Below the pieces are notes generated by a model. It was not told where the DNA came from. It did not search any database and saw nothing but the letters and a program-made list of their open reading frames with translations. Positions 11,573 to 23,110 of a stretch of 64,000 nt of DNA are shown here, piece by piece. A program made the translations under genes and the position numbers. Position 1 is the first letter of the stretch, and every line of letters begins with the position of its first letter. The DNA is from Orychophragmus violaceus (taxonomy: Eukaryota > Streptophyta > Magnoliopsida > Brassicales > Brassicaceae), in contig CM058233.1 of the NCBI GenBank assembly GCA_030180135.1, positions 27,499,615 through 27,563,614 on the forward strand, written 5' to 3'.

Positions 11573-13477
11573 TTCTTCCCGACTTACAGGAATTCGGTAC
11601 CCGAATTCTCCGTTACTAACAAACCTCGAATCGGAAACTGAACCCTGTAAATCTCCATCGCTGAATCTGATCTAAATTGCTCAGATGCTTACACTATGAT
11701 CCTAACTGAAAACATACTTCCAATGCCCCAACTAACTTCCTGATACACGGTCTTGTGCAAAATCCCAACATATGGATGTCTTGAACTCCCTCACTGAATT
11801 GCATGACTCTCGATCGTTCCTTGATTTCCCATCTTGATTGCTCTCACTGAACTTTAACTCTGATTCCCAAAACCATTGATCCCGTCTGAACTGCTCAACT
11901 CTGATTCCTGAATCCATTTACGCCAACTGATGATCTTCTTAGCCAATACTCCAGGATTCCCCACTTTGCCTTGACTTCCCAAATCGCGCAACAATGACTC
12001 GTTCTCCATTCTTGAAACTCTGCCTCTAGTGCTTACTACTCCCAGTCGATATTCTGCTAATATCGATATCCTTTCTTCCACCTAACTGAATCATCATGCC
12101 CACACATGCCTTGAACTTTCTTTGGTCACTGAACCCAAGCTTCACTGACTCCCAAATTGTTATGCTCGACTGATATCCTCGAACTGATTCTTTCATTGAT
12201 GCCTCCAAATATCTTTGCTAACTCATCATACCCATCTGCCTGCCTTGAATCTATCTGTCACTGATACCCATGCTGTCATGAAATCTCACTGACTCGATCA
12301 CAAGCTCGGGTCAAACTGCTCCACTACTATGTTGAACTTATCTTGTCTCGGGTTCGGGTTCGTTCTCGTGTTCGCATCACATCAATCATCGCGTCATGTA
12401 CCACAACTCAACAACATAACACTGGAGTGGTTAGAAATTTCTAACTTATTCTCGATTTCCCTTCCTTATATAGATATTGTTATCTAGTCATATACCCCAC
12501 GATCACACATGGCTAGGTAACAATATCTTATAAATCCGCTTTTTCGCAAATAAGCTTCCTATCAAATCTACTTATCAATTCCAAGATTAGTTCTATATAA
12601 AAGGTTCTCTAAAATTCTCAACTATTAAAGAGTCCATCTGATAACTTAACATTACATCTATAACAATATCTTGGTATAATCTATTTCAACCTCTACTATT
12701 CAGACCAGTCATTCTCTATGATCCGCTAACCCTAAATCGAAAGCTACGATCAACCTAGCGGATCTACTAATGCAGTAATACTCTATACCCATACTAAAAA
12801 CCTAACAAGATGATTAATGCCTTGATTCATAGTGAAAATCTACCAACTCAACGATTTCTCACTGGCGATCTAACAACCTAATGATCAACCAAATGCATTT
12901 CTATCAACCTAACGATCACTCAAATGCAACGCTACCAACCTAACAATTAATGAATTCAGTGTTAGAATTTCTAACTATAAAATAATGCAGTGCTAGCAAC
13001 CCTAACCACTCACGAATGAAAAGCTACCCAAACAAAACAATCTACTTGCTAAGCAATGCATCGATGGTAAACAGAACATGCTAACAACCTAACGACCATA
13101 CAAATGCAGCTTCACAAATACCAATTCCAAGACAGCTCTGAAACTTCAACGGAACCGGAACCGATATCATCAACAACTACCCTCAAACCTAAATTTTTAG
13201 TAGAGGCTTGGTACATTGGCTACCACACAAAAACATGGAACATGCCATGAGAAACACTACCATAACGAAACTCAAGAATACCCTGCCACTTTAAACCATT
13301 GATGTGATGATCATGTTATAACCCTACATATAAAATGTGGTTGCGAGTGCACATCAAAAGATGTTAGTACTTTGGGGTCGAATATAATGAGGATGGTGGA
13401 GTGATAGGCTTTAAATCTATATAGATTTGAATGTTAAGACAAAAAAATAAGGTGGTTTTAGAATCAAATTATGAAAG
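11573..13477. other. Unassigned non-coding stretch
   Basis: No supported gene is present. The first half (to about 12350) is rich in short repeats of the words CTGA, ACTGAT and GATTCC. The second half (12400-13200) has loosely repeated AACCTAACGATCA and AAATGCA words. If 1-11572 is a minus-strand chromovirus 3' LTR, this should be the end of its internal region, but I could not recognise integrase or chromodomain residues. Confidence 0.4.
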
Positions 13478-13980
13478 TGTTAGAGGTGGGTTCACTACCC
13501 CTCCTATAACCCAACCCAATTGTAGATCAATCCAATACTCTCGAGCCTAATAACAAAGAAGGAAGGCCCAACTCGGCGAAGCCCGCGATGACTGCACAAA
13601 GGAAAAGAAAAATATGATTAATGTAAATTAAGTCTACTTAGAAAAGGCAAAATACAGAAACAAATATCCAAAAAGGAAAGAAAATCCATGATTATTCGGG
13701 TTTAACATTATCGTACCATAGAGAATCTAGAAATTTAAACTAATTCTCCTGATATAAATATACTTTTCATGCGCAGGAAAATGATCTATCTTTCATTCTT
13801 CCACCCAAACTAATTATGGAGCAATGAAATTGTCTACAAATTTCGAACTCTAAGATTAATAAAACGAGTATGTTCTTCGGTCTTTCAGTTATTTCCTTTA
13901 AATTTTTATGTCTTAAAATACTCAGATCCCAAATCATGATTAATTACGAAAGTAATCCTTGTGAAGGTCTATCTTTAACA
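13478..13980 (+). repeat. 5' LTR of a decayed Tat-like Ty3/gypsy element
   Basis: The sequence begins TGTTAGAGGTGGGTTC and ends TCTTTAACA directly before a Tat-type primer site. It contains a TATAAATA box at 13753-13760 and an AATAAA word at about 13857-13862, as expected for a promoter- and poly(A)-bearing LTR. No matching 3' LTR was seen in the window. The right boundary is firm because of the primer site; the left boundary rests on the TGTTAG start only. Confidence 0.65.
13753..13760 (+). promoter_or_regulatory. TATA box in the Tat-like LTR
   Basis: TATAAATA lies about 220 bases before the LTR end, in an AT-poor context, where a retrotransposon promoter is expected. Confidence 0.5.
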
Positions 13981-14004
13981 GTTGGCACCATCTGTGGGAA
14001 ATTC
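13981..14004 (+). other. Primer binding site of the Tat-like element
   Basis: GTTGGCACCATCTGTGGGAA follows the LTR directly. It is closely similar to the primer site of the Tat element at 38521-38538 (TTGGCGCCGACTGTGGGG on the minus strand). Two C-to-T type changes (GGCGCC to GGCACC) fit decay of methylated DNA. Confidence 0.7.
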
Positions 14005-14089
14005 GGGTATATTCATACAACCAAAGGGAGATCGGCAATGACGAAAACACCAATCTCATCTTAGGAAGTAAGAGGTAGCAGTAACACCA

Positions 14090-14749
14090 ACAATCAAGAA
14101 GATGGATTAAGATGAATCCATCTAAACCTGCCACCAGAAGTATATGGAGTCTATGCTAACTGGAAAACTACGAGAACTCAAGTCACGAACATCATGATAT
14201 CATCCAAAGAACCAAGAACCCTGACCGTAATCGTATCTGGAGGACACCCACAAGAAAGCAAGGAAGAAGAAGCCAGGCGCGCAGGAAAACCAACCGTGAT
14301 GGCAAGAGCAACTTGCACGGCCAACACAACAACACCAATAACCAGGACAAGAGGTCAAAACACAATGGAAAGGATGTTCCATACGCTTTTCAACCATATG
14401 GACAAAATGGATAGAGTGGCTAATGAACGAATCAATATGATCGCCATCCATAAAGCCGCACTCCAGGAAACCATGAATGGTCACTGTGGGACATTAGCAT
14501 CCGATCCAACTCCAGGGAAGATAATGCCCCCGGTAAGACGTATATTTCCATAGGCACCTTTGAGTATGAACGGCATGAAAATCAAACTAATCAATGCCAT
14601 GCAAACATGAAAATATCCCTCTCACTTCTTGACCGCGTTCATGATCGCGATGGACCGAGCTCGTTTTTTTGAATTGAGAAAGAGACTTTTTGAATTAAGA
14701 AAGAGATGCCGTATATTTTCAACATTTTATGGAAAACCTCAGAGGAATG
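14090..14749 (+). pseudogene. Gag-protease unit A, first part, degenerate
   Basis: This is the N-terminal gag region of the Tat-like element, split from its second part (21483-23110) by copia element 2. Landmarks shared with units B and C are GGAGGACACCCACAAGAAAG, the alanine- and arginine-rich stretch with GCAAGAGCAA, and the HTLFNHMDKMD-type segment near 14385. The longest open stretch is 14194-14553 (119 codons). Frames are broken, so no protein is expected. Confidence 0.6.
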
Positions 14750-15457
14750 TGAAGGAATTTCTGGCAGTTCTAATCAGGATTAGCAACCCTAGGTATAATT
14801 CCAAGTCTAGGATCCAGGGTCTAGGTATATTGAATCTACATCAGATCTCGTATTACCTGGATTTTAGCAGCGGAAGATTATCAGATATTCGAGATTCTCA
14901 AGCGCCTCAAGTTCTGCGCCTCTACTGGTATCCACACACACACAAACTGGAATCCGCCGGGATGCTAGTGCCGGGAGATCGGATCTCTCTGGAATACGTC
15001 TGTTTCTAAGAGGTGGCTGCGATTAGGCTTCAGCTCATGCTCCAGGTCGTGCTTATATCATATATATATAGACCTGGAAAAACCTAATTAATCACCGGAC
15101 CGAACCGAGATTAATTAAGTCATTAAATCGAAACCAATGTTTCGATCTGCGCCTTGCATCGATCGACAGAACACTTGTGTCGATCGACACACTCTCAAAA
15201 CTTGTATATTAATGTGCATCAAATACACATTAACTTGATCATTACTTTAATGATTATTCCCAGATGAAGTACATCCAGTTCGCTTAGGCGTGTGACCCTG
15301 TAGGTTCATATAATACTAGTAATGAGTTCACAACTCACATATCACAAGTGGTTTCTAGCAAAACATTATGACCATCTAGTATTGTATGAATGTCTAATCT
15401 CGACAATACAACTATCTCTAGAGTGCTTACAAGTGTGATTTCAGGACATTCCCAACA
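14750..15457 (-). repeat. 3' LTR of copia element 2
   Basis: On the minus strand it begins TGTTGGGAATGTCC, as in copia element 1, and ends AATTCCTTCA. It carries a double CGATCGACA module at about 15156-15190. Confidence 0.92.
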
Positions 15458-16252
15458 ATCTCCCACTTGTACTGAAATCATTTATTCCCATAATCCCTTC
15501 GTCTCTATAGTCGATCTGGCATAAGGCAAGATCTGTGTCATCCTTATTAAGCCAAAATCATGTTCATCGAACTCCGATTTATACTGACAAGACAAACGAC
15601 TGACAATCACCTCGTTTGAGTGTGGCCACACATTTCTCAGTATTCAAATCTTCGATGGGCCCTGAGATATTTATCTCCTGTTATATAGGAGGGACAAATC
15701 CCATCTTGTTCCATCCCAGTTCCTTCACACGCTTCATGATACGCCCAATCAATGTCTTTATAATCACCAGTCACGGCTGACGTTTGACAGAGTCAAAGCG
15801 GACCAATTCACATGTAAGAAAACATGATGAACTCAGGTCTAAGGACTATACTCTATAGTCGTAATGAAAACTCTCATGACACTTATATATAACTATCCCA
15901 TAGAGTTATCATTAGTGGGTCATGTCCGATCATGTGTTCTCCAACACATATCTATGTGATTGACTTTAATACTCTTATTAATGACTCCATGAAACTTAGT
16001 AATCAGTCACCTCACATACTAGTCTCACGCGGTTGTTAATGTCCCACTTTAACAACCTTGACCAGGGACCAACTTAATTTATGTCATTTATCACTTATAG
16101 GGTTTCATGATCAAGTCACATACTTGATGACCTATAAAATGTCATAAATTACTTTGGGACTATTATTTAATAACATCATTAAATAATACTGATGTCAGAA
16201 TTCATTAACATAATCAAATTATGTATTCATGAACATCATATCATAACTAAAA

Positions 16253-18522
16253 TTAACAACAACAACAACTCCCACTAAAATTAAGATCACATCTTAAGAC
16301 ATCTAATGCATGTAGTAGTTGTTTGAACCTCATTCGCTCTTGCTCAGCGTGCGTCGAAGGACACTGCATCTTGCTAAGAGTAATGCCAGTTGTCATTGGC
16401 ATGAAACCCTTCTTGGAATCATGCATATTTGACCTGTGCAAGACCTTATCAATATAAGCATCTTGACACAATCCAATTAGCTTGTCCAATCTATCTCTAT
16501 AGATTCTTATTCCAAGAATGTTTACGGTTTCTCCCACATTTTGCATCGAAAAACAACTTTTGAGTCAAGTCTTAACAGACTGTGACAATGGAATTTCATT
16601 TTCGAGAAGCAGTATGTTATCAACATACAATACTAGAAATGCAACTGCGCTCCCACTAGTCTTCTTGTAAACACACGGTTCCTCTTCGTTCCTGATGAAG
16701 TCAAACCTTTTGATCGCTTCATCAAAACGAAGACTCCAACTCCGAGATGCTTTCTTCAATCCATAAATGGATCGATGAAGCTTGCATACCTTCCTAGTTT
16801 CATTAGGATCAATGAAAATTTCAGGTTGTGTCATGTACACATCCCTTTCCAGAGTTCCATTAAGGAAAACTGTTTTCACATCCATCTGCCTGTTCTCATA
16901 ACCATTATGAGTGGCGGCAGCGGCTTTCAGCCATTTTCGGAGTCGGGGCCCAACACTGCTCCTTCATAATTTGCAGGCTCGTCACTTTCAATGATCAGCA
17001 GATCACGGCAATTGGTTACGAGAAATCCACATTTCTCGGGTTCGTGACGGATCCTTTCGGATCTGCGAGCTTCAGTTTTGCGTAAAAGTCGCGCACATAT
17101 CTCATATGTAAACTTTTACTATGACCTAATTAACCAAGGTATAAACCGTAGTTAATTAAGTCATAGACCAAAATCGCTATTTTGGTCCGCGATCTGTGTC
17201 GATCGATACACCTTTGTGTCGATCGACACTTCCTCAGAAACTCGCCATTTGAATGTATATCGAATATACATTCACCAGATCCTTTGCAAACTTCAGGCAC
17301 CACAGGTGCAGGTTCTACAATTCTTTGTAGATCCAACTGATGTTCTTCCTCATCGGGTTGAGCAGTCTCCTGTGATATTCGAATTTCTTCGAGTTGTACT
17401 TTTACTCCCACTGTTCTTCTTGGAAGGAAAATCCTTCTCAAGAAAACATGGTTCCGAGCAATAAACAATTTGTTCTCGGACCGATTGTAAAAGTAACTTG
17501 CCTTGGTTTCGCTAGGACAACCAATGAAGTAGCACTTATCAGATTTGGGTGAGAGCTTATTAGAGATTAAATGTTTTACATAAGCCTCACAACCCCAAAT
17601 CTTCATGAAAGACAATTTAGGAACATTTCCAGTCCACATCTCATGTGGTGTCTTTGCATTTAATTTTATGGAACCCTATTTAGTGTAAACGCAGACGTTT
17701 CTAGAGCGTGTTCTTAGAAGGATAATGGAAGATCTAAGTGACTCATCATTGATCGAAACATATCTAATAAAGTCTGATTCAGGAAGGGTGAATTGTGAAA
17801 CAATTTCACAATCTCTCAGATGATCACTAAATTCTTGACTTAAGTATTCACCTCCATGATCCCATCGTAGAGTTTTGATACTTTTGTCAAATTGATTCTG
17901 TACTTCATTCTGGAATTCCTTAAACTTTTCAAAAGATTCCGACTTATGTTTCATTAATAAGACATAACCGTACCTACTAAAATATCAGTAAAGGTAATGA
18001 AGTACTGAAAGTTTCCTCTAGCACTTTTGCTCATCGGGCCATACACATCTGTATGTATAAAGCCCAATAAGTCTCTGGCCCTTTCATTTTTTTTCGTTCG
18101 CGACCTGTGTCGACCGACGCACCTTTTGTATCTATCGACACTACCTTTTGTTGAAAGGGGCCTCAGTCATTTTGCTTAATAAACAAGATTCGCTTTTCTC
18201 ATATGATTCATAATCAAATCAGCCCAAAAGTCCATCACTATAGATCTTCTGAATCTGTTTCTCATTGATGTTGCCCAAACGACAATGCCAGAGAAAAAGT
18301 TTGATTTGTATCATTTGACTTGAATCTCTTGGTACTAATGTTATAGTTAGGCACGCTTTGGTTTAGAACATGAGATCCATTCTCTAATGGACTGCTACTA
18401 TAAAACATATCATTAGGATCAAATGAATAACACTTATTCTTAATTTGAAAACTGATATCTTTCCATATCCAAAACAAGGAATAAAAATAATGTTTCTGCT
18501 CAAAGCAAGTACATAGTAGCAA
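16253..18522 (-). pseudogene. Degenerate copia pol of element 2 (integrase and RT pieces)
   Basis: Pieces in several frames match copia element 1. 18262-18522 is the stretch between protease and integrase; 17676-17954 carries the integrase core (RWDHGGEYLSQEF); 17130-17639 is the integrase C-terminus; 16565-16885 is the middle of RT; 16253-16546 is late RT. The RT active site reads YVDN instead of YVDD. About 75 residues of RT are missing near 16905. RNase H is absent: late RT runs straight into 3' untranslated sequence at about 16330. Extra segments carrying GTGTCGATCGACAC-type modules interrupt the gene near 17080-17285 and 18088-18155. Confidence 0.85.
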
Positions 18523-18663
18523 TTATTAAGTTCTAAACTATGCCAGAAGATAAAGACAAATAAATGTTCCTGCGGCTAATGCAGCAACTCTTGCTCCATT
18601 TCCACGTGCAGTTCCACTTGTCCTTTCTCCATAGTCCTACTGTTGCTCAGGCCCTGCATATTT

Positions 18664-19614
18664 TCACAAAATATGAGCACTACAGCCGGTATCCAATACC
18701 CAATAAGTAGAACTATAAGAAGTAACATTTACTTCTATAACATAAATACCTGAAGAAGAAGTCTCGTACGTCTTCTTCAGCTTCTCATAATCTTCGAGGA
18801 ATTTCTTGCAATTTCTTTTCAAATGCCCATGACCATTACAATAATGGCACTTAACATCTTCAGAAGGACCAGGTTTAATCTTAGGACCATGGCCAGACTC
18901 GCTTGGATTCACAATCGAGCTCATCTTGCCATCACCTTTGTTCTTACCAAGTTTCTTAAACTTATTACCCTTTTGTACCATAAGGACATTTGGGGTGTCC
19001 TTCTTGATGTTAGGTTCAGAATTTTTGAGCATCCCATGCAACTCAGTCAAAGTCTTTGTCAAGTTGTTCATGTTATAGTTCATAACAAACTGATCATAGC
19101 TTGACGGCAGTGACTGCAGAATGATGTCAGTAGCCAACTCTTGGCTAATGGGACAATCCAGTTTCCCCAGGTTATCAATATAACTCATCATCTTAATGAC
19201 ATGAGGACTAACTGGTCCGTCCTTTGGTAGCTTGCACTCAATTAGAGACTTAACCGTCTGGTATCTCTGAGTTCGTGCCTGCTCATGAAACATACTTTTT
19301 AGGCCAGTGATCATCTCTATTGGCGACTCCACGTACTCATATTGCTTCTGCAAGTCCGAGTTCATGGTAGCCAACATGAGACAACACACATCGACTACAT
19401 CATTAGAATGCTTATCCCAAGCATCCTTATCTGACTGCCACGCATTGGCTCGGTACTTCTTGGGGAGAACTTTCTCAAGGACATAGTCCTTCTTCTCCTG
19501 TTTGAGAACAATTCTCAAGTTCCGATACCATTCAAGAAAGTTGGATCCATTTAACTTATCCTTCTCAAGGACGGATCGCAGGGAGAAATTGTTATGATGG
19601 TTTGTGCTAGACAT
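18664..19614 (-). CDS. Copia gag with protease start, open in element 2
   Basis: From the ATG at 19614 (MSSTNHH) the frame runs through gag to a CCHC zinc knuckle (CHYCNGHGHLKRNC) and the protease motif WVLDTGCSAHI, where it stops. The equivalent frame in element 1 continues into pol. The upstream extension of this open frame (to 19770) is leader sequence, because the MSST start lines up with element 1. Capsid could still be made from it, but not the enzymes. Confidence 0.85.
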   Translation of the reverse strand: MSSTNHHNNFSLRSVLEKDKLNGSNFLEWYRNLRIVLKQEKKDYVLEKVLPKKYRANAWQSDKDAWDKHSNDVVDVCCLMLATMNSDLQKQYEYVESPIEMITGLKSMFHEQARTQRYQTVKSLIECKLPKDGPVSPHVIKMMSYIDNLGKLDCPISQELATDIILQSLPSSYDQFVMNYNMNNLTKTLTELHGMLKNSEPNIKKDTPNVLMVQKGNKFKKLGKNKGDGKMSSIVNPSESGHGPKIKPGPSEDVKCHYCNGHGHLKRNCKKFLEDYEKLKKTYETSSSGIYVIEVNVTSYSSTYWVLDTGCSAHIL

Positions 19615-20756
19615 AGCTGAAAACAAGAGAGGTTTAGTTATGATGTTCAAGAAATGAGAAATCTTAAATATTAAGAAAACTCGCATTATATTCAACCAAT
19701 GTTTCCTCAAATGAATATAATGATCCAAGACCCATACTTCATTAAACTTGAGTGTGCCACTGGCTATCACCCAAATATTAGCTATCTAGGTAAGCAACAA
19801 CTTTGCTAGTTATATCCAATATAACTCTTGGTTGTGGATTGACATCTCATGTCCAATCCACCTGATGTCTTTAGGCCCAAAACGATTTTGATAGCCCATT
19901 CAAGTAAACCAATCTTTTGAGTCATGTAATTGTTGATGTCTTGCACTGCAAGTCCATCAACACGATTACTTCCTGCCTTACTCATGTAATTGTGGACATC
20001 TTGCACTGCAAGTCTATCGCACAATGAAACAAGTCTTGACAGTTGACAAGATTGGAAAGACATCTAAATATACTTGATATTTAGTTGAGGAACGGAACTT
20101 TTAATCCAATATACATATCATATATGTATCTTAGAAGGATTATTATTTATTAAAACAACTAATTTTACTTAGTTTTAATTATTCTAAGAAATTGGGTTAA
20201 GTTTGGTTCGGTTCTGTGATGTCAGGTTCAATAACCGAAATCACCAGAGACTGTGTCGACCGATGCTACTTTAGTGTCGATCGATACACTTCTACCGAAA
20301 CCAATTTGCGATAACCGATCAATCCAATTGGTCCAGTTTTGACAACCGGTCAGTGTCGATCGACGCTACATTAGCGTCGGTCGATACCAACCAAATCAAA
20401 CCAATCGCAATAAACCGTTCTTAGCGTTTAACCATTATCAACCAAGCTCGATAACCGGTCCAATCCAATTGAACCGATTCATCAATTTCGCGAGGTTTGT
20501 GTCGACCGACACAACTCTTGTGTCGATCGTCACTAGGCGAAACCTAAGTTTTATTCGGGTTTTTGCCCTGTGTCGATCAACGCCGGATTGGCATCGATCG
20601 ACACCATGCGAAAAACCCTAAAACGTTTTCGAACAAAAACCCTAGCCGAGATTATTTGATCAAAAACTCAATTTTAGCATGCATATCAAATATACAATGA
20701 TCCAGATTCAACTAATCTAATCAACATGCTACAGGATTCAATAGAATAAACCCTAA

Positions 20757-20769
20757 GGCTCTGATACCA
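20757..20769 (-). other. Primer binding site of copia element 2
   Basis: The minus strand reads TGGTATCAGAGCC, the initiator methionine tRNA type, one base from the 5' LTR. Confidence 0.9.
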
Positions 20770-20770
20770 C

Positions 20771-21482
20771 TGAAGGAATTTCTAGCAGTTCTAATCAAGA
20801 TTAGCAACCCTAGGTATAATTCCAAGCCTAGGATCCAGGGTCTAGGTATATTGAATCTACATCAGATCTCGTATTACCTGGAGTTTAGCAGCGGAAGATT
20901 ATCAGATATTCGAGATTCTCAAGCGCCTCAAGTGCTGCGCCTCTACTGGTATCCACACGCACACAAACTGGAATCCGCCGGGATGCTAGTGCCAGGAGAT
21001 CGGATCTCTCTGGGATACGTCTGTTTCTAAGAGGTGGCTGCGATTAGGCTTCAACTCATGCTCCAGGTCGTGCTTATATCATATATATATATATAGACCT
21101 GGGAAAACCTAATTAATCACCGGACCGAACCGAGATTAATTAAGTCATTAAATCGAAACCAATGTTTCGATATGCGCCTTGCATCGATCGACACAACACT
21201 TGTGTCGATCGACACACTCTCAAAACTCGTATATTAATGTGCATCAAATACACATTAACTTGATCATTACTTTAATGATTATTCCCACATGAAGTACATC
21301 CAGTTCGCTTAGGTGTGTGACCCTGTAGGTTCATATAATACTAGTAATGAGTTCACAACTCACATATCACAAGTGGTTTCTAGCAAAACATTATGACCAC
21401 CTAGTATTTTATGAATGTCTAATCTCGACAATACAACTATCTCTAGAGTGCTTACAAGTGTGATTTCAGGACATTCCCAACA
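20771..21482 (-). repeat. 5' LTR of copia element 2
   Basis: This LTR is 712 bases. A TATATATATATATA tract near 21078-21095 is two repeats longer than in the other LTR. It carries the double CGATCGACAC module at about 21183-21222. Confidence 0.92.
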
Positions 21483-23110
21483 AAATGGGCCTCAGCTAGT
21501 TCTCACTACTAGGAACCGGGTCGATTGTCAGCTTCTACAACCTCTCAGACGCATTCCTAAAACACTACTCTCTGCTTATCACACATGGTGCATCGGATGC
21601 GATCTTTGCAACCTCGAGAAGAGACAAGACAAGCCATTATGAGCCTTCATTCATAGATTCAAAGCTGTAGAATTCCGAGTAACCATAGATGACAGTGTGG
21701 CACGAGGAGCACTACAAAAATCCATGTGGTTCAATTCTGCATATCGAAGAGATCTGAAGCTCAACGAGCTTACGTCGCTAGAAGATTTGTTACGTAGGGA
21801 AGTAAAATTCATGGAACTTGAAGAAGAACATGCAATACTTTCCTAGAAATGCTCTACCCTGACCAAGAAAGCACCAACTCAAAAGGAAAAATCCCGAGTT
21901 GATCACGAACAATCCCAACATTATGAAGATAACCATAGGTCTTCAGACTAAAAATCTTTGGCGTACTACGTCAATTGGGCATCTCAAACGAACAACCCCG
22001 ACATTTTGAAGAGGCTGACAGTCCTAGGACTGAAACAACGAGAGACAACCTAACATACCAAGAAATGAAGGGCAACCTCGAAGCCAAGACACATCTCCCA
22101 CAAACATCCCCCTGAAGCTGAACCTCACATGCGAGCTCGAGATTAAGATGACGAAGTAAGGGCGGCACCACAACCTTGCCAGGAGGTTAACATGATAATG
22201 AGTGGTATGCGACTGTGTTCAGATTCATTGCAGTTTATCAAAGAGTATGGCCGGAAGGCCTCATCTTCGAAACACAATCCTCTCCTTATCTAAGAAGGGA
22301 CAACTCTATTGTTTAATTAAGCCAACATCATTAGTGTTGATGTCCATACAATGAAACTTTGATAGTAAATCTATTATTCGGAGAATGTGAAATTTCCCGT
22401 GTGATGGTCGACACCGGATGCTCGTTCGACGTGATATTCAATAAGCACTAGAAAATGCAGAATTAAAAACCTGCAAGTCACGTAAACATCCAATCACTTA
22501 CAAGTTTATATGGAGAACGGATCAAATAAGAGTGGGGAATCTCTCGCTGCTTTTTAGAATTCGACATCGGGAAGTGATTTCACACAAATGATCGACATCG
22601 ACTCATACAAATTTAGAAGAATATCAAACCATGATAGTCGGCACCGTCATCTTTGTCATGCCGACGATCTACAACGCTATTATGGGAACACTTTGACTTC
22701 ACGCTATAAATGTTATCGCTTCGACCTATCACCAATGAGTTAAATTCCCAACTTCAAACGGGATCTGTACGCTCAAAGCAGACCAGATAACTTCAAGAGT
22801 GTGCCTTATCAGCGAGTGTAAGCTGTGCAACCATTCATAACCAAAGATAATAAGAAGAAGAACAATATCAAAGCCGCTTACAGCGCATAACGTTCCTGAG
22901 GAGAACATGAATCTAATCACAATCGACAAACCTTGGCATGGACATACTTAAGCTTTGAAACGCCATGCCTTACGGCCAAACTCCCATACGATTTTTATGC
23001 AAAAAAACATTACTCTATGTAATACAAACTAATAACGGCTTGATCCTCGTTTTAGGGGTACGTATGAAACTTTTTTGGAGTGCAGCTATACATATATAAA
23101 ACAACTCTTT
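21483..23110 (+). pseudogene. Gag-protease unit A, second part, degenerate
   Basis: This continues unit A after copia element 2. Conceptual reading across frames gives a Ty3/gypsy gag core (CNLEKRQDKPL, IHRFKAV, LEDLLRREVKFMELEEE) at about 21590-21850. A protease DTG follows at about 22408-22416 (VMVDTGCSFDVIF), then protease C-terminal residues near 22660-22740 (PTIYNAIMG, ASTYHQ). This matches the Tat order of gag then protease. Several stops and frameshifts are present. Confidence 0.7.

Larger units (their letters stand above)
14750..21482 (-). mobile_element. Second Ty1/copia element, deleted and defective
   Basis: The element has LTRs of 708 and 712 bases (14750-15457 and 20771-21482) that differ at about 17 positions plus a 4-base TA repeat indel (about 2.4 percent). 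The flanking 5-base duplication is GAATG (14745-14749) against AAATG (21483-21487), one mismatch. It interrupts gag unit A. Its proteins are clearly related to copia element 1, but parts of reverse transcriptase and the RNase H domain are deleted and integrase is broken. It is non-autonomous. The leader (19615-20756) holds four GTGTCGATCGACAC-type modules. Confidence 0.92.
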
